From the NCBI GenBank assembly GCA_900104855.1, contig FNSS01000001.1:2790001-2854000 (forward strand): a DNA stretch of 64,000 nucleotides, written 5' to 3'. This DNA comes from Rhizobiales bacterium GAS188 (GTDB taxonomy: Bacteria; Pseudomonadota; Alphaproteobacteria; Rhizobiales; Beijerinckiaceae). The number at the start of each line of letters is the position of its first letter. Positions within the stretch are counted from its first letter, which is position 1. Made by a program: the position numbers and the translations under genes. Below the pieces are notes generated by a model. The model was given only the letters and a program-made list of their open reading frames with translations. It made no database searches and was not told the origin of the DNA. Below are positions 47,047 through 54,741 of this stretch, in pieces.

Positions 47047-47227
47047 CGCGGCGCAGGCGCGCCATGAGCGGCCATAGACGACCGTCATCGCAGATCCGGA
47101 AACCGGGCTGTCGGCGCTTCTCCCATGCTGGCCCCTTCACGCGAATGTGGGATTTGCGTTAGCGGCGGGCCTTGCTTCAGGCAAACGAATAGATTTGAAG
47201 GTTGCTATTCGTTATGCTGATAGCGAC

Positions 47228-48094
47228 ATGAGCGCGCCTCTGGACCTCGACCTCTTGAGAAGCTTTGTCGCCGTCGTCGAAAGCGGCAGCTTCTCGAATG
47301 CCGCGCCAAGCATCGGGCGCAGCCAATCCGCGGTCAGCATGCAGATGCAGCGGCTGGAGCAGGCTGTCGGCAAGCAGCTCCTGATTCGCACCCCGCGTTC
47401 GGTGACGCCGAGCCAGGCCGGCGAAGGCTTCCTGACCTATGCGCGCCGGCTGCTCAAATTATCGGATGAGGCATGGGCGAGCGTCACCCGACCGGAAGAG
47501 GCCGGCTTCGTCCGCCTCGGCGTGCCGGACGATTATGCGGCTTTCCTGCTGCCGCCCGCTTTGTCGCGCTTCGCGGCCGAGCATCCGCTTGTGACGGTGG
47601 AGCTGATCTGCGAGCCCTCGAGCGCGCTGGTGCGCGCCATCGAGGAGGGGCGGCTCGATCTCGCCATCGTCACACGCCTGCCGACCCAGCCTCTCGAAGT
47701 GATGCGGCGGGAGCGCTTCGTCTGGGTGGCCTCGCCGCATCATGTCGCCTGGGAGAACGACCCGGTCCCGATCGCCTTGTTCGAGCCCGGCTGCGCCGCC
47801 CGCCTCAATGTGTTGCGGACGCTCGGCGATTCGGACCGCTCCTATCGCTGCACCTATTCGAGCCCGAGCCTGTTCGGCCTCATCGCGGTGGTCCAGGCCG
47901 GGCTCGCCGTCGCGGGGCTTTGCGAGTGCAGCGTGCCCCCTTCATTGCGCGTCATCGGCGAGAATGAAGGGCTGCCGCCGCTCGACGAGCTGGAGATCGG
48001 CATCTTGCGCAATCCCACCTCGGCGACGGCCGCCGTCGAGCGGCTGAACGAATGTCTTCGCCGGGATCTGTCGCAGAGAGCGCCTTTTGCATAA
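47228..48094 (+). CDS. LysR-family transcriptional regulator
   Basis: 288 residues from ATG 47228. The HTH is LDLDLLRSFVAVVESGSFSN and SIGRSQSAVSMQMQRLEQAV, followed by a substrate domain. The 'SAPLDLDLLRSFVAVVE' start is typical of a LysR branch that regulates membrane transporters. Upstream, TGCTATTCGTTATGCTGATAGC is partly dyadic (GCTATNNNNNNNNNNGATAGC) and may be its own operator. It is convergent with the slipin gene, so its target is unclear. Confidence 0.86.
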   Translation: MSAPLDLDLLRSFVAVVESGSFSNAAPSIGRSQSAVSMQMQRLEQAVGKQLLIRTPRSVTPSQAGEGFLTYARRLLKLSDEAWASVTRPEEAGFVRLGVPDDYAAFLLPPALSRFAAEHPLVTVELICEPSSALVRAIEEGRLDLAIVTRLPTQPLEVMRRERFVWVASPHHVAWENDPVPIALFEPGCAARLNVLRTLGDSDRSYRCTYSSPSLFGLIAVVQAGLAVAGLCECSVPPSLRVIGENEGLPPLDELEIGILRNPTSATAAVERLNECLRRDLSQRAPFA

Positions 48095-48170
48095 TTCTGA
48101 GTGGCCTCACAGAGACTAACCCGCGACACGTCGAACGGAGGGGCCGCCGATCTCGACAGCCCCTCCGCCA

Positions 48171-49319
48171 TCAGGTCGTCTCGGGCGCCTTCAGGCGCAC
48201 GAGCTTGTGCAGGAGCGCGTCGAAGCCCTGCCCCTCGCCGGCATGGAGATCGATGCGACCGACCTTCTCCACCAGCCGCTCGAGCGATTCGAGCTCCTTC
48301 AGCCTCAAGAGGAGAGGGTTCTCCTCCATCAGCTTGGCGGTGTTGAGGAGCGAACGCGTCGCCGCGGTCTCCTCCTGGCGGCGGATGAGGTTGGCCTTGG
48401 TCGTCCGCTCCGCCTCCACCACCTTGTTCACGAGCTCGCGGATCTCGCCGGGAAGGATGACGTCCTTCACGCCGAGCTCCGTCACTTCGACACCCGCCTC
48501 CGAGGTGCGCTCGCGCACGAAGACGCGAAGCTCCTCGTCGAGCGTGCTCTTGGCCGACAGCACCTCGTCGAGCGTGCGTCCGGCAACCGCCTCGCGGATC
48601 GCGAACTGCACCAGACGGTACAGCCACGCATCCACATCCGCGACCGTGGCCACGAGCCGCTCCGGATCGATGATCCGGCGGAAGGCCGTGAGCGTCACGC
48701 GCAGCGCGATGCGATCCTTGGTCAGCATCTCTTGCGCCGTGATCTCGACTGCCTGCGGCCGCAGATCGAGGCGCTTGACCTCGATCTTCCGACCGACCGT
48801 CCAGTAGGCGTGCCGGCCGGGCGGCAAGCGCTCGACGAGCCGCCCCTCGACATGCAGCAGGCCAGCCTCGTGGTTCTCCACCACGACCTCGCTGACGAGC
48901 AGGTTGCGCTCGCGCGTGATCATGGCGAGATGACGCGCCTCGACCTTCGGCTCGCTCGCAATGTCGATGCGCTCGACATCGACCTTGGTCGCGACCTTCC
49001 AGAAGACGCGGACCTGCCACGGCGCCATCAGGACATGCGGGCGCCGGTCGAGGCTCACGATGGCGATCTCATTCGCCCTCGTCTCGACCGCCTCGAAGAG
49101 TTCAGCCGCGATCTGCGGCTGCCCGGCCTTCAGCACGGCGTAACGCTCGGCAGGGAATTCCGCCCGCGTCGCCTGATGCGTTTCGACCGTGTACTCGCCC
49201 CACGGGTCGAACAGACGGTGCCGTCCGGGTTCGAGCACTCGCTCCAACCGGCCGTTGCGCGACAGGAGGGCGCGCTCGCCATCCTTCACCGTCAGACGCA
49301 ACATCAGATGCCGGTTCAT
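48171..49319 (-). CDS. Slipin/SPFH (band 7) family protein
   Basis: 382 residues. An N-terminal region of about 130 residues with two similar segments (ALLSRNGRLERVLEPGRHRL and GLLHVEGRLVERLPPGRHAY) precedes an SPFH domain (VEVKRLDLRPQ-like, TKDRIALRVTLTAF, AIREAVAGRTLDEVL, GVEVTELGVKDVILPGEI) and a coiled C-terminus. No transmembrane helix is visible, unlike most slipins. A good RBS (AAGGAG) precedes the ATG. Slipins of this form occur in sigma54/RtcR-controlled RNA-repair loci in other bacteria, but no rtcA, rtcB or rtcR is in this window. A string of tRNA-like sequences lies immediately upstream on the same strand. Confidence 0.85.
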   Translation of the reverse strand: MNRHLMLRLTVKDGERALLSRNGRLERVLEPGRHRLFDPWGEYTVETHQATRAEFPAERYAVLKAGQPQIAAELFEAVETRANEIAIVSLDRRPHVLMAPWQVRVFWKVATKVDVERIDIASEPKVEARHLAMITRERNLLVSEVVVENHEAGLLHVEGRLVERLPPGRHAYWTVGRKIEVKRLDLRPQAVEITAQEMLTKDRIALRVTLTAFRRIIDPERLVATVADVDAWLYRLVQFAIREAVAGRTLDEVLSAKSTLDEELRVFVRERTSEAGVEVTELGVKDVILPGEIRELVNKVVEAERTTKANLIRRQEETAATRSLLNTAKLMEENPLLLRLKELESLERLVEKVGRIDLHAGEGQGFDALLHKLVRLKAPETT

Positions 49320-49338
49320 GGCACGTCTCCTTTCTGGG

Positions 49339-49357
49339 CCACGCGGTAGAGCCGCGT
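49339..49357 (-). promoter_or_regulatory. Hairpin in the slipin 5' leader
   Basis: CACGCGG-CTCTA-CCGCGTG on the minus strand, a perfect 7-bp stem ending eight bases before the AAGGAG ribosome binding site. It could modulate slipin translation or bound the RNA array upstream. Confidence 0.45.
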
Positions 49358-49361
49358 GCCT

Positions 49362-49439
49362 TGGCTTCAGGGACAGGATGCGGGTTCCGGACGCGTCTTC
49401 CCGTGCGAAGGACGGGCCGAGGCTTGAGCCTGCCTGAAG
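49362..49439 (-). ncRNA. Candidate tRNA-like RNA 4 (cloverleaf-like, encoded CCA)
   Basis: On the minus strand CTTCAGG (49439-49433) pairs perfectly with CCTGAAG (49371-49365), directly followed by CCA (49364-49362). Inside are AGGC-TCAA-GCCT, an anticodon-arm-like CCCGT-CCTTCGC-ACGGG (5-bp stem, 7-base loop), and a weak third arm. The size (78 bases) and terminal CCA suit a tRNA-like molecule, but the T-arm lacks the TTCGA consensus. Free folding in GC-rich DNA could imitate part of this. Confidence 0.35.
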
Positions 49440-49463
49440 GACGGGCGCGCGACAGCGATCACC

Positions 49464-49528
49464 GCGCCGTGGCGCAGCGGTCGAATAGCGGACCCGGCAT
49501 CCGGCGCAGGCGGTATCCGCCGCGGCGC
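49464..49528 (-). ncRNA. Candidate tRNA-like RNA 3 (four-helix fold)
   Basis: GCGCCGC at 49528-49522 pairs with ACGGCGC at 49470-49464 (one G-T pair), enclosing GGCGG-ATA-CCGCC, CCGG-ATG-CCGG and a third arm whose loop contains TTCGA. Total 65 bases. The plus strand could fold the same way, and there its first arm resembles a tRNA D-arm (GGCGCAGCGGTC). No CCA end. Strand and reality are uncertain. Confidence 0.28.
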
Positions 49529-49643
49529 AGGGCCGATCTCACGGTGTCCAGGTACGATCGAAGAGCCTTGCGGCTAACGGCCGGACCGCGACTGAAGTGC
49601 GCGTCCGGTCCCCTGAGAGGTAATCAGCTTATCAGGCTGAACC

Positions 49644-49719
49644 GGAGCGTTGGAGCGGGATTCGAACCCGCGACACGATGATTAGAAGTCACCTGCTCTA
49701 CCCTACTGAGCTATCCTGT
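49644..49719 (-). ncRNA. tRNA-Arg(UCU)-like element with defective acceptor stem
   Basis: D-arm GCTC-AGTAGGGTA-GAGC, anticodon arm GGTGA-CTTCTAA-TCATC (anticodon TCT, T33 and A37 correct) and T-arm GCGGG-TTCGAAT-CCCGC are all proper. The acceptor stem is not: only 3 of 7 pairs form between AACAGGA and TCCAACG, and the 3' end is CTCC rather than CCA. It begins directly at the CCA of the preceding element. It cannot be a normal aminoacylated tRNA, and may be a pseudogene, a 5'-truncated copy, or part of a fused RNA. Confidence 0.7.
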
Positions 49720-49791
49720 TGGCACAATCGACTGGACTCGAACCAGCTACCTCCGGGACATCCCGGCGCTCTACCGTTGAGCTACGATCGT
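49720..49791 (-). ncRNA. tRNA-like RNA with a 4-base anticodon loop and encoded CCA
   Basis: A complete cloverleaf on the minus strand: acceptor ACGATCG/CGATTGT (7 bp), D-arm GCTC-AACGGTA-GAGC, anticodon-position stem CCGGG/CCCGG closed by only ATGT, variable AGGTA, T-arm GCTGG-TTCGAGT-CCAGT, discriminator G and CCA. Length 72. The missing three loop bases remove the anticodon, so it cannot decode, while the acceptor, T-loop and CCA that processing enzymes need are kept. It is the 5'-most element of the array that runs toward the slipin gene. Confidence 0.75.
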
Positions 49792-50069
49792 CTCTTCGTT
49801 CAGCGGAACACGAAGCCGCAGAGCGGCCCGCGCCAGCCGGGATCTCACGAGCCCGGACACATGGCTGAGCGAAGGGCCGCGTCTATGCAGCGACTGGAAA
49901 GAAAACGCAACGGCCTGAATGCGAGTACTTCAAAACAAAACTGCTCTGTTGCTTCAATGCCACAGATGAATGCAGAGAATGAGAGGCGCGGCGCGGTTCT
50001 TCGTCCAAATATCTCATTTCTCGAAGCGCCGCCTGCCCAAGCTCTGCCGCCGGAGCGTCGGGCCTCCGC
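49792..50069. other. Non-coding gap between tRNA-like array and racemase gene
   Basis: No gene is seen. The part next to the array folds into GC hairpins on the minus strand (CCGGG..CCCGG within 49836-49856 and GCCGC-N3-GCGGC within 49812-49830). The stretch 49880-49980 is visibly richer in A and T (AAAGAAAACG, AAAACAAAAC) than its surroundings and is where a promoter for the array would be expected. No convincing sigma54 (-24/-12) or sigma70 promoter was found by eye. Confidence 0.4.
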
Positions 50070-50777
50070 TTACGCTGTCGCAGCTGAGCCTTGCACCGCG
50101 CGACGCAGCGCCGCCTGCGCCAGCAAGCGTGTGGAATCGAGCGTCGGCAGCGGAGAGTTCGCGTCGTTCATGATCAACGGGATCTCGGTGCAGCCGAGAA
50201 TGACGGCGTCGCAGCCCTCGTGTTTCATCCGCCCGAAGGTGCGTTGAAATTCGGCGACCGCCTCGGGCTTGAAGACGCCGTAAGTCAGCTCATCCATGAT
50301 GATGCGATTGATCTCTGCACGTTCGGCAGTGTTCGGGCGCAGATACTCCAATCCGCGCGCTGTGAGCTTCCCGGGATAGACTTCGCTGTCGACGAGCCAA
50401 CGGGTTCCGGTCAGGCCGAGACGGCGAAAGCCGCGCTCGACGGCCTCTGCGGCGACGACCTCGGCGATGTGCAGCCAAGGCAGCGGCGATCGCTGCTCGA
50501 TGTAAGGAAGCGCCTGGTGGATGGTGTTGTCGGGGCAGATCAGGAAATCGGCACCGATCTTCGCCAGCTTCTCTGCGGAGGACAGCATCAGCTCGCCCAC
50601 GCCCTGCCAGTCATCGCGGTCGAGGCATTTCACGTAATCGGCGAGCGAATGCGTGTGCATCGAGACCTCGGGATGGGCGTGCCGGCCGAGCAGCTCAGCG
50701 CCTTCCACGCAGATGGTCCGATAGCAAAGAGCTGCGCCTTCGGCCGAGCAGGCAACGATACCGATATGGTGAGGCAT
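50070..50777 (-). CDS. Aspartate/glutamate racemase family protein
   Basis: 235 residues from ATG 50777. Two catalytic Cys motifs are present, FLICPDNTIHQ (usually C-N-T) and VILGCTEIPLI, and GIVACSAEGAALCYR is the N-terminal loop. It belongs to the YgeA/RacX-like broad racemase group rather than MurI. It would interconvert an amino-acid pair without cofactor. The first motif has an extra Pro-Asp before Asn-Thr, as in RacX-type enzymes. It is flanked by the tRNA-like region and, divergently, GrpB. Confidence 0.8.
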   Translation of the reverse strand: MPHHIGIVACSAEGAALCYRTICVEGAELLGRHAHPEVSMHTHSLADYVKCLDRDDWQGVGELMLSSAEKLAKIGADFLICPDNTIHQALPYIEQRSPLPWLHIAEVVAAEAVERGFRRLGLTGTRWLVDSEVYPGKLTARGLEYLRPNTAERAEINRIIMDELTYGVFKPEAVAEFQRTFGRMKHEGCDAVILGCTEIPLIMNDANSPLPTLDSTRLLAQAALRRAVQGSAATA

Positions 50778-51018
50778 GGGGAGCGTCTTCCGTGACGTAA
50801 TGGAGGCGAACCGATTGCGGGCTGCCATGGTAGGCACCCGTGGTTTGGATTATTGCCGAGACCGGCGGGGGTTTCCAGACTCATCTGACGGCGCTGCACG
50901 GCCCGTTCGTCGTTCTGCGCGAACCGAAGATGGCGGACCATCGATCCCCACGGCGGCGCCTGCTATGTCGGTTTGTTGCGAACATTGGCGACGAACCAAG
51001 TTCAGTGGAGAGGAGACG

Positions 51019-51549
51019 ATGCCAGCGCCCTTCCGAGTCGAGCTCATGCCCCATGATTCTCGCTGGGCCCAAGCCGCCGAGGTTGAGTGCGATGTGCTCG
51101 CCTCCGCGCTCGGCTCAATTCTGGTAGCCGTGCACCACGTCGGATCGACATCGATTCCCGACATTTCGGCCAAGCCAATCCCGGACCTCCTCCCCGTCGT
51201 CACCGAACTTGACGAGCTGGACGGGCGCCGAGGGAGCCTGGAAGCCTTGGGCTATGTCTGGTGGGGCGAATATGGTTTGCCGGGGCGGCGCTATTGCACA
51301 AAGGATGATCACGCCACCGGTCGACGCCTGATCCAGCTTCATTGCTTCGGGAAGGGCAATTCCGAGATCGACCGCCATCTCGCCTTCCGAGACTATTTGC
51401 GGAATCGGCCCGGTGTTGCGCGGGCCTACGACCTCGAGAAGGCCCGTTGCCGCGCGCTGCACCCGGACGATTCCCATGCCTACGGCGCCTGCAAGAGCGA
51501 CTGGATCAAGCGGATCGAGGCTGAGGCGTTGGCGGCGTCAATATCCTGA
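51019..51549 (+). CDS. GrpB family protein (UPF0157, nucleotidyltransferase fold)
   Basis: 176 residues from ATG 51019 (AGGAG upstream). HHVGSTSIPDISAKPIPDLLPVV is the GrpB signature, quoted here as HHVGSTSIPDISAKPI then PDLLPVV; FRDYLRNRPGVARAYDLEK follows. The fold is related to minimal nucleotidyltransferases; the substrate is unknown. Open frame upstream of 51019 has no homology and is rejected. The 241 bases between this gene and the divergent racemase show nothing I can name. Confidence 0.85.
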   Translation: MPAPFRVELMPHDSRWAQAAEVECDVLASALGSILVAVHHVGSTSIPDISAKPIPDLLPVVTELDELDGRRGSLEALGYVWWGEYGLPGRRYCTKDDHATGRRLIQLHCFGKGNSEIDRHLAFRDYLRNRPGVARAYDLEKARCRALHPDDSHAYGACKSDWIKRIEAEALAASIS

Positions 51550-51707
51550 GGTCTGGGGCAGTCCCTGCCGCGCCCCATCGGGCGGCTTGTCAATGGTCGT
51601 TCGATTAGACCCTCCGCCCTCCGTTCGGTCTCGGCTTGGCCAGGCCATCTACGCCTTTGTGATCCTCGCGACGATAGCCGAGCTTGAATGACTCGACGAT
51701 CATGATA

Positions 51708-51727
51708 TATCTTGTGCGGATAAGATA
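51708..51727. promoter_or_regulatory. Candidate operator of the toxin-antitoxin pair
   Basis: TATCTT (51708-51713) and AAGATA (51722-51727) form a dyad with an 8-base spacer, two bases before the toxin ATG, in an AT-rich patch. Such a site would suit autoregulation by the HTH antitoxin. Confidence 0.5.
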
Positions 51728-51729
51728 AG

Positions 51730-52101
51730 ATGCCGGGTTATGACGAACTCGAAGTGCTGCTCTCGCTGGATGGCGCAAGCTTCGAGGCGGCCGATGGGTA
51801 TGTGGTCGAATTCATGGCGCAGCGGACGGATGTCACGCCGGAACGCCCGCACGGCATCAGCTACGCGCTGGTGTTTCGCCCCAAGGATGGTGAGCCTTAA
51901 GTGCGCTTCGACAATGCCCACGCAGTCGAGCGGCCGGGCGGACGATTCGTCAAGGGCTCGCCCGCTTACGACCATTGGCATCGGACTGGGAACGATACGG
52001 GTCGCCCCTATGCATTCACGACGGCGGCAAAGTTGCTCGAGGACTTTTGGCGAGAAGTGAAACGCGTGACGACGGAAAGGCGAATCCCCAATGACCTATA
52101 A
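51730..52101 (+). pseudogene. DUF6516/TumE-type toxin gene interrupted by an in-frame TAA
   Basis: Codons 1-56 (MPGYDELEVLLSLDGASF ... LVFRPKDGEP) end at TAA 51898-51900. The same frame continues immediately (GTG 51901) as VRFDNAHAVERPGGRFVKG ... RPYAFTTAAKLLEDFWREVKRV. Intact family members run straight through this point: a variable N-terminus, then 'FDNAH', 'DHWHR' and 'Y.F..A..LLEDFW.EV'. The stop therefore splits one toxin, most simply by a nonsense mutation. A coupled two-ORF arrangement (TAAGTG) or readthrough is possible. The antitoxin gene overlaps the end. Confidence 0.72.
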
Positions 52102-52516
52102 GATAGGCACCGTCGGCGAATTCATGCGGTGGACGAAGCGTGTCGTCGCCAATCCCGCCACTGCGGCGGACACGCCCAAGCGTTGGTTCGACAGCAAGGC
52201 AAGCGCCGAGGCCGCCCTGGCGGAGACCTCGCCCGAGGCTATGGTGAAGCTCCTATCTCCGGAGAACCTGGAGATGCTGAAGATCATTGGCACAGTGCGG
52301 CTCAATTCCATGCGTGAGCTCGCCTCACTCGTTCGTCGCAAGGAATCGAATCTCTCCCGCACATTGAAGAAGCTCGAACGCGCCGGAATCGTGGGCTTCG
52401 AAAGCGGCCCTGGCCGGACGCTGACGCCACGGTTGCTGGCGCGTCGGGTGACGCTGGATCTCGACCTCGTCGGCACTAGCGGCAAGGTGTCCGTGCAACG
52501 GCCTGTGGTTCGATAG
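52091..52516 (+). CDS. HTH antitoxin (TumA-like)
   Basis: 141 residues. A C-terminal winged HTH is evident: LEMLKIIGTVRLNSMRELAS, RKESNLSRTLKKLERAGIVGF. This arrangement, a DUF6516 toxin overlapping a downstream MarR-like HTH protein by a few bases, is the TumE-TumA layout. The protein probably binds both toxin and promoter. Here it appears intact while the toxin is broken, so it may persist only as a regulator or an anti-addiction remnant. Confidence 0.75.
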   Translation: MTYKIGTVGEFMRWTKRVVANPATAADTPKRWFDSKASAEAALAETSPEAMVKLLSPENLEMLKIIGTVRLNSMRELASLVRRKESNLSRTLKKLERAGIVGFESGPGRTLTPRLLARRVTLDLDLVGTSGKVSVQRPVVR

Positions 52517-52578
52517 CGGTCCGATAGCGATAAGGGGTTTGCGCGAACCCGATCGATGCGCGCCGGACCGTGAACACC

Positions 52579-54561
52579 TCAGATTTCCGTCACGCATTTT
52601 TTGGCGCGCGGGATCGATGAGGGGCTCATGCTGAGCTCAGTGACGCCCATGCGGATGAAGGTCGCGATCAGATCGGGACGTGCCGCCGCCTCGCCGCAGA
52701 CGCCGACCCAGATGCCGGCCTTGCGGGCGGCGCGGCAGACGAGATCGACGGCCCGCAGCACCGCCGGATGATCGGCGCGGTTGAGATGCGCGACGAGCGG
52801 ATTGAGGCGATCGGCCGCCATCACATATTGGGCAAGGTCATTGGTGCCGATCGAGAAGAAGGCGACTTCCTTGGCGAAATCGGCCGCCAAAAGCGCGGCG
52901 GCCGGCGTCTCGATCATGATGCCGAGCTCAGGCTCGCCGAACGCAACGCCGCGTTCCGCAAGCTCGGCACGGCATTGCGTGAGGAGTTCCTTGGTGCGCT
53001 GCACCTCCTCGATATCGGCCACCATGGGCAGCATGATCTTGATGTTGCCGCTCAGCGACGCGCGCAGCAGCGCCTTGAGCTGCGGCTTGAAGATGTCGGG
53101 GCGATCGAGGCACATGCGCACCCCGCGCCAGCCGAGGAAGGGATTATGTTCCGCCGGGAAGTCGATGCCCGGCACCGGCTTGTCGCCACCGACGTCGAGG
53201 GTGCGCACGATGACCGGATGCGGCGCGAAGGCCGAAGCGAGCTTTGCGTAGACGGCTTCCTGCTCGTCTTCCGAAGGCGGCGATTTGCCTTCCATGAACA
53301 GGAGCTCGGTGCGGAACAGGCCGACCCCCATGGCGCCGGCGCCCAGCGCCTGATCGATCTCGTTCAACGAGCCGAGATTGGCCGCAATCTCGATCAATCG
53401 TCCGTCGCGCGTTCGCGGCTCGGCGCTCCGGAAGGCGTCGAGCGCAATACGCTCGCGCTGCTCCTCGGCGATGCGGGCCTCGAGGCGCGCTGCGTCAGCC
53501 TCATCCGGATCGAGGAAGACTTCGCCCGTGGCGCCGTCGAGACCGATCCTGGCGACGCCGCGCAGCCGGGCCACATCCCCGCCATAGCCGAGCACCGCCG
53601 GGATGCCGTAAGTGCGCGCCAGGATCGCCACATGCGAGGTGGCGGCGCCTGTCACGCACACGATGCCGGCGACGCGTTGCAGCGGCGCCTTGGCGAGATC
53701 GATGGCGCTGAGCTCCTCGGCCACGATGACGGCGCCTTGCGGCAGCTCGGCAAGCGTCACCGGCGCGCGACCCGACAGCGCCAATGTGATGGCACGCGCC
53801 AGACCCCGCACATCCTCGGCGCGGGCCCGCAGATAGGCATCGTCGATGCGCCCGAAGCGCGCCGCAAGCGCCGCGCCGACATCGAGCGTTGCCGAGATCG
53901 CATCGAGGCCGCCGCCGATGCGCGCCTCGATGGCGCCGGCGAATTCCGCGTCGCGCGCGAGCTCCGCCAGCGCCGCGATGATGGCGTCCTGCTCGTTGGC
54001 CGGCCGCGGCGCGGTGGAAGCGTCGCGCGAAGCCGCGATGACACTGTTTAAGGCGTCGCGGAAGCGCGCGATCTCGTCCACGGTTTCGTTCTCGGCGAGC
54101 CGGCAGGACTCGGGTTGCACAGGCTCCGCGAAAAACGCGAAGGCGGGCCCAAGGGCCGTGCCTTCGCTCGCCGGCACACCCCTCCCGGTCGGCGAAGCAT
54201 CACCCTGTGGGGCAGACGCAGCGAATCCCAGACCGGAGATGCTGTTAGCAGCGGCCGCAGCTCCGAGCGGGATATGGCCGGCCTCCGGGGTCTCGATGAA
54301 GGCAACAAGCCTCTCGACCGCCTCTTGCGCGTCGGCGCCTTCGGCCCGAATGATGATCTCGTCGGCCTCCTTGACGCCGAGCAACATCAGCTTCACCGAG
54401 CTCTTGGCATTGGCGGCGCGGCCGTCGCGCAGGATTTCGAGGTCGCAAGCGAAGCTCTTGGCGAGCTTGACGAACTCGGTCGCCGGCCGCGCATGCAAGC
54501 CTTCCCGCACCCGAACCCAGGCCTTGCGCTGAATCCATGCTTTGCGCTCGAGCGCCATCAT
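52579..54561 (-). CDS. HPr-Enzyme I fusion (PEP-protein phosphotransferase)
   Basis: 660 residues. Residues 1-95 are an HPr domain with the phospho-His23 in REGLHARPATEFVKLA; the usual Ser46 region reads AKSSVKLMLLGV. Residues from about 125 onward are Enzyme I: phospho-His310 in TGAATSHVAILART, the PEP-binding barrel with GLFRTELLFM and GIMIETPAAAL, and the C-terminal Cys in GVCGEAAARPDLI. It passes phosphate from PEP to SrlB in the same operon, so this island carries its own general PTS proteins. ATG 54561 or 54558. Confidence 0.9.
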   Translation of the reverse strand: MMALERKAWIQRKAWVRVREGLHARPATEFVKLAKSFACDLEILRDGRAANAKSSVKLMLLGVKEADEIIIRAEGADAQEAVERLVAFIETPEAGHIPLGAAAAANSISGLGFAASAPQGDASPTGRGVPASEGTALGPAFAFFAEPVQPESCRLAENETVDEIARFRDALNSVIAASRDASTAPRPANEQDAIIAALAELARDAEFAGAIEARIGGGLDAISATLDVGAALAARFGRIDDAYLRARAEDVRGLARAITLALSGRAPVTLAELPQGAVIVAEELSAIDLAKAPLQRVAGIVCVTGAATSHVAILARTYGIPAVLGYGGDVARLRGVARIGLDGATGEVFLDPDEADAARLEARIAEEQRERIALDAFRSAEPRTRDGRLIEIAANLGSLNEIDQALGAGAMGVGLFRTELLFMEGKSPPSEDEQEAVYAKLASAFAPHPVIVRTLDVGGDKPVPGIDFPAEHNPFLGWRGVRMCLDRPDIFKPQLKALLRASLSGNIKIMLPMVADIEEVQRTKELLTQCRAELAERGVAFGEPELGIMIETPAAALLAADFAKEVAFFSIGTNDLAQYVMAADRLNPLVAHLNRADHPAVLRAVDLVCRAARKAGIWVGVCGEAAARPDLIATFIRMGVTELSMSPSSIPRAKKCVTEI

Positions 54562-54617
54562 GTCCCTTCCTTCATTGGAGCGCCGGTCTCGACGCGCTGT
54601 CTCGCGGTAACGCGTCG

Positions 54618-54652
54618 TGACCGTGCTTCGGTCCGGTCATCCACGCCTTCCT
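54618..54652. repeat. Short repeat related to the hairpin at 36786
   Basis: TGACCG and CGGTCCGGTCA flank a short loop, followed by TCCACGCCTTCCT, the same tail as at 36809-36820. It lies between srlB and the HPr-EI gene. Confidence 0.5.
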
Positions 54653-54741
54653 ACATTCCGTTAGAGGTGGCTGCGTTTGCACCACCTGCTTGCAAAAGGC
54701 ATGGATGGCAGAGCCGAACCCGGCCCTGACGCGCTGGGGCC

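Noticed and set aside
49644-49791. Two ordinary tRNA genes
   Set aside because: One has no 7-base anticodon loop and the other has no usable acceptor stem or CCA, so neither can be a functional decoding tRNA.
49860-50060. Sigma54 (-24/-12) promoter for the slipin/tRNA-like unit, as expected for RtcR control
   Set aside because: A GG-N10-GC spacing exists on the minus strand near 50000 (TTGGACGAAGAACCGC), but it lacks the TGGCAC and TTGCA context. No other candidate fits, so no promoter is claimed.
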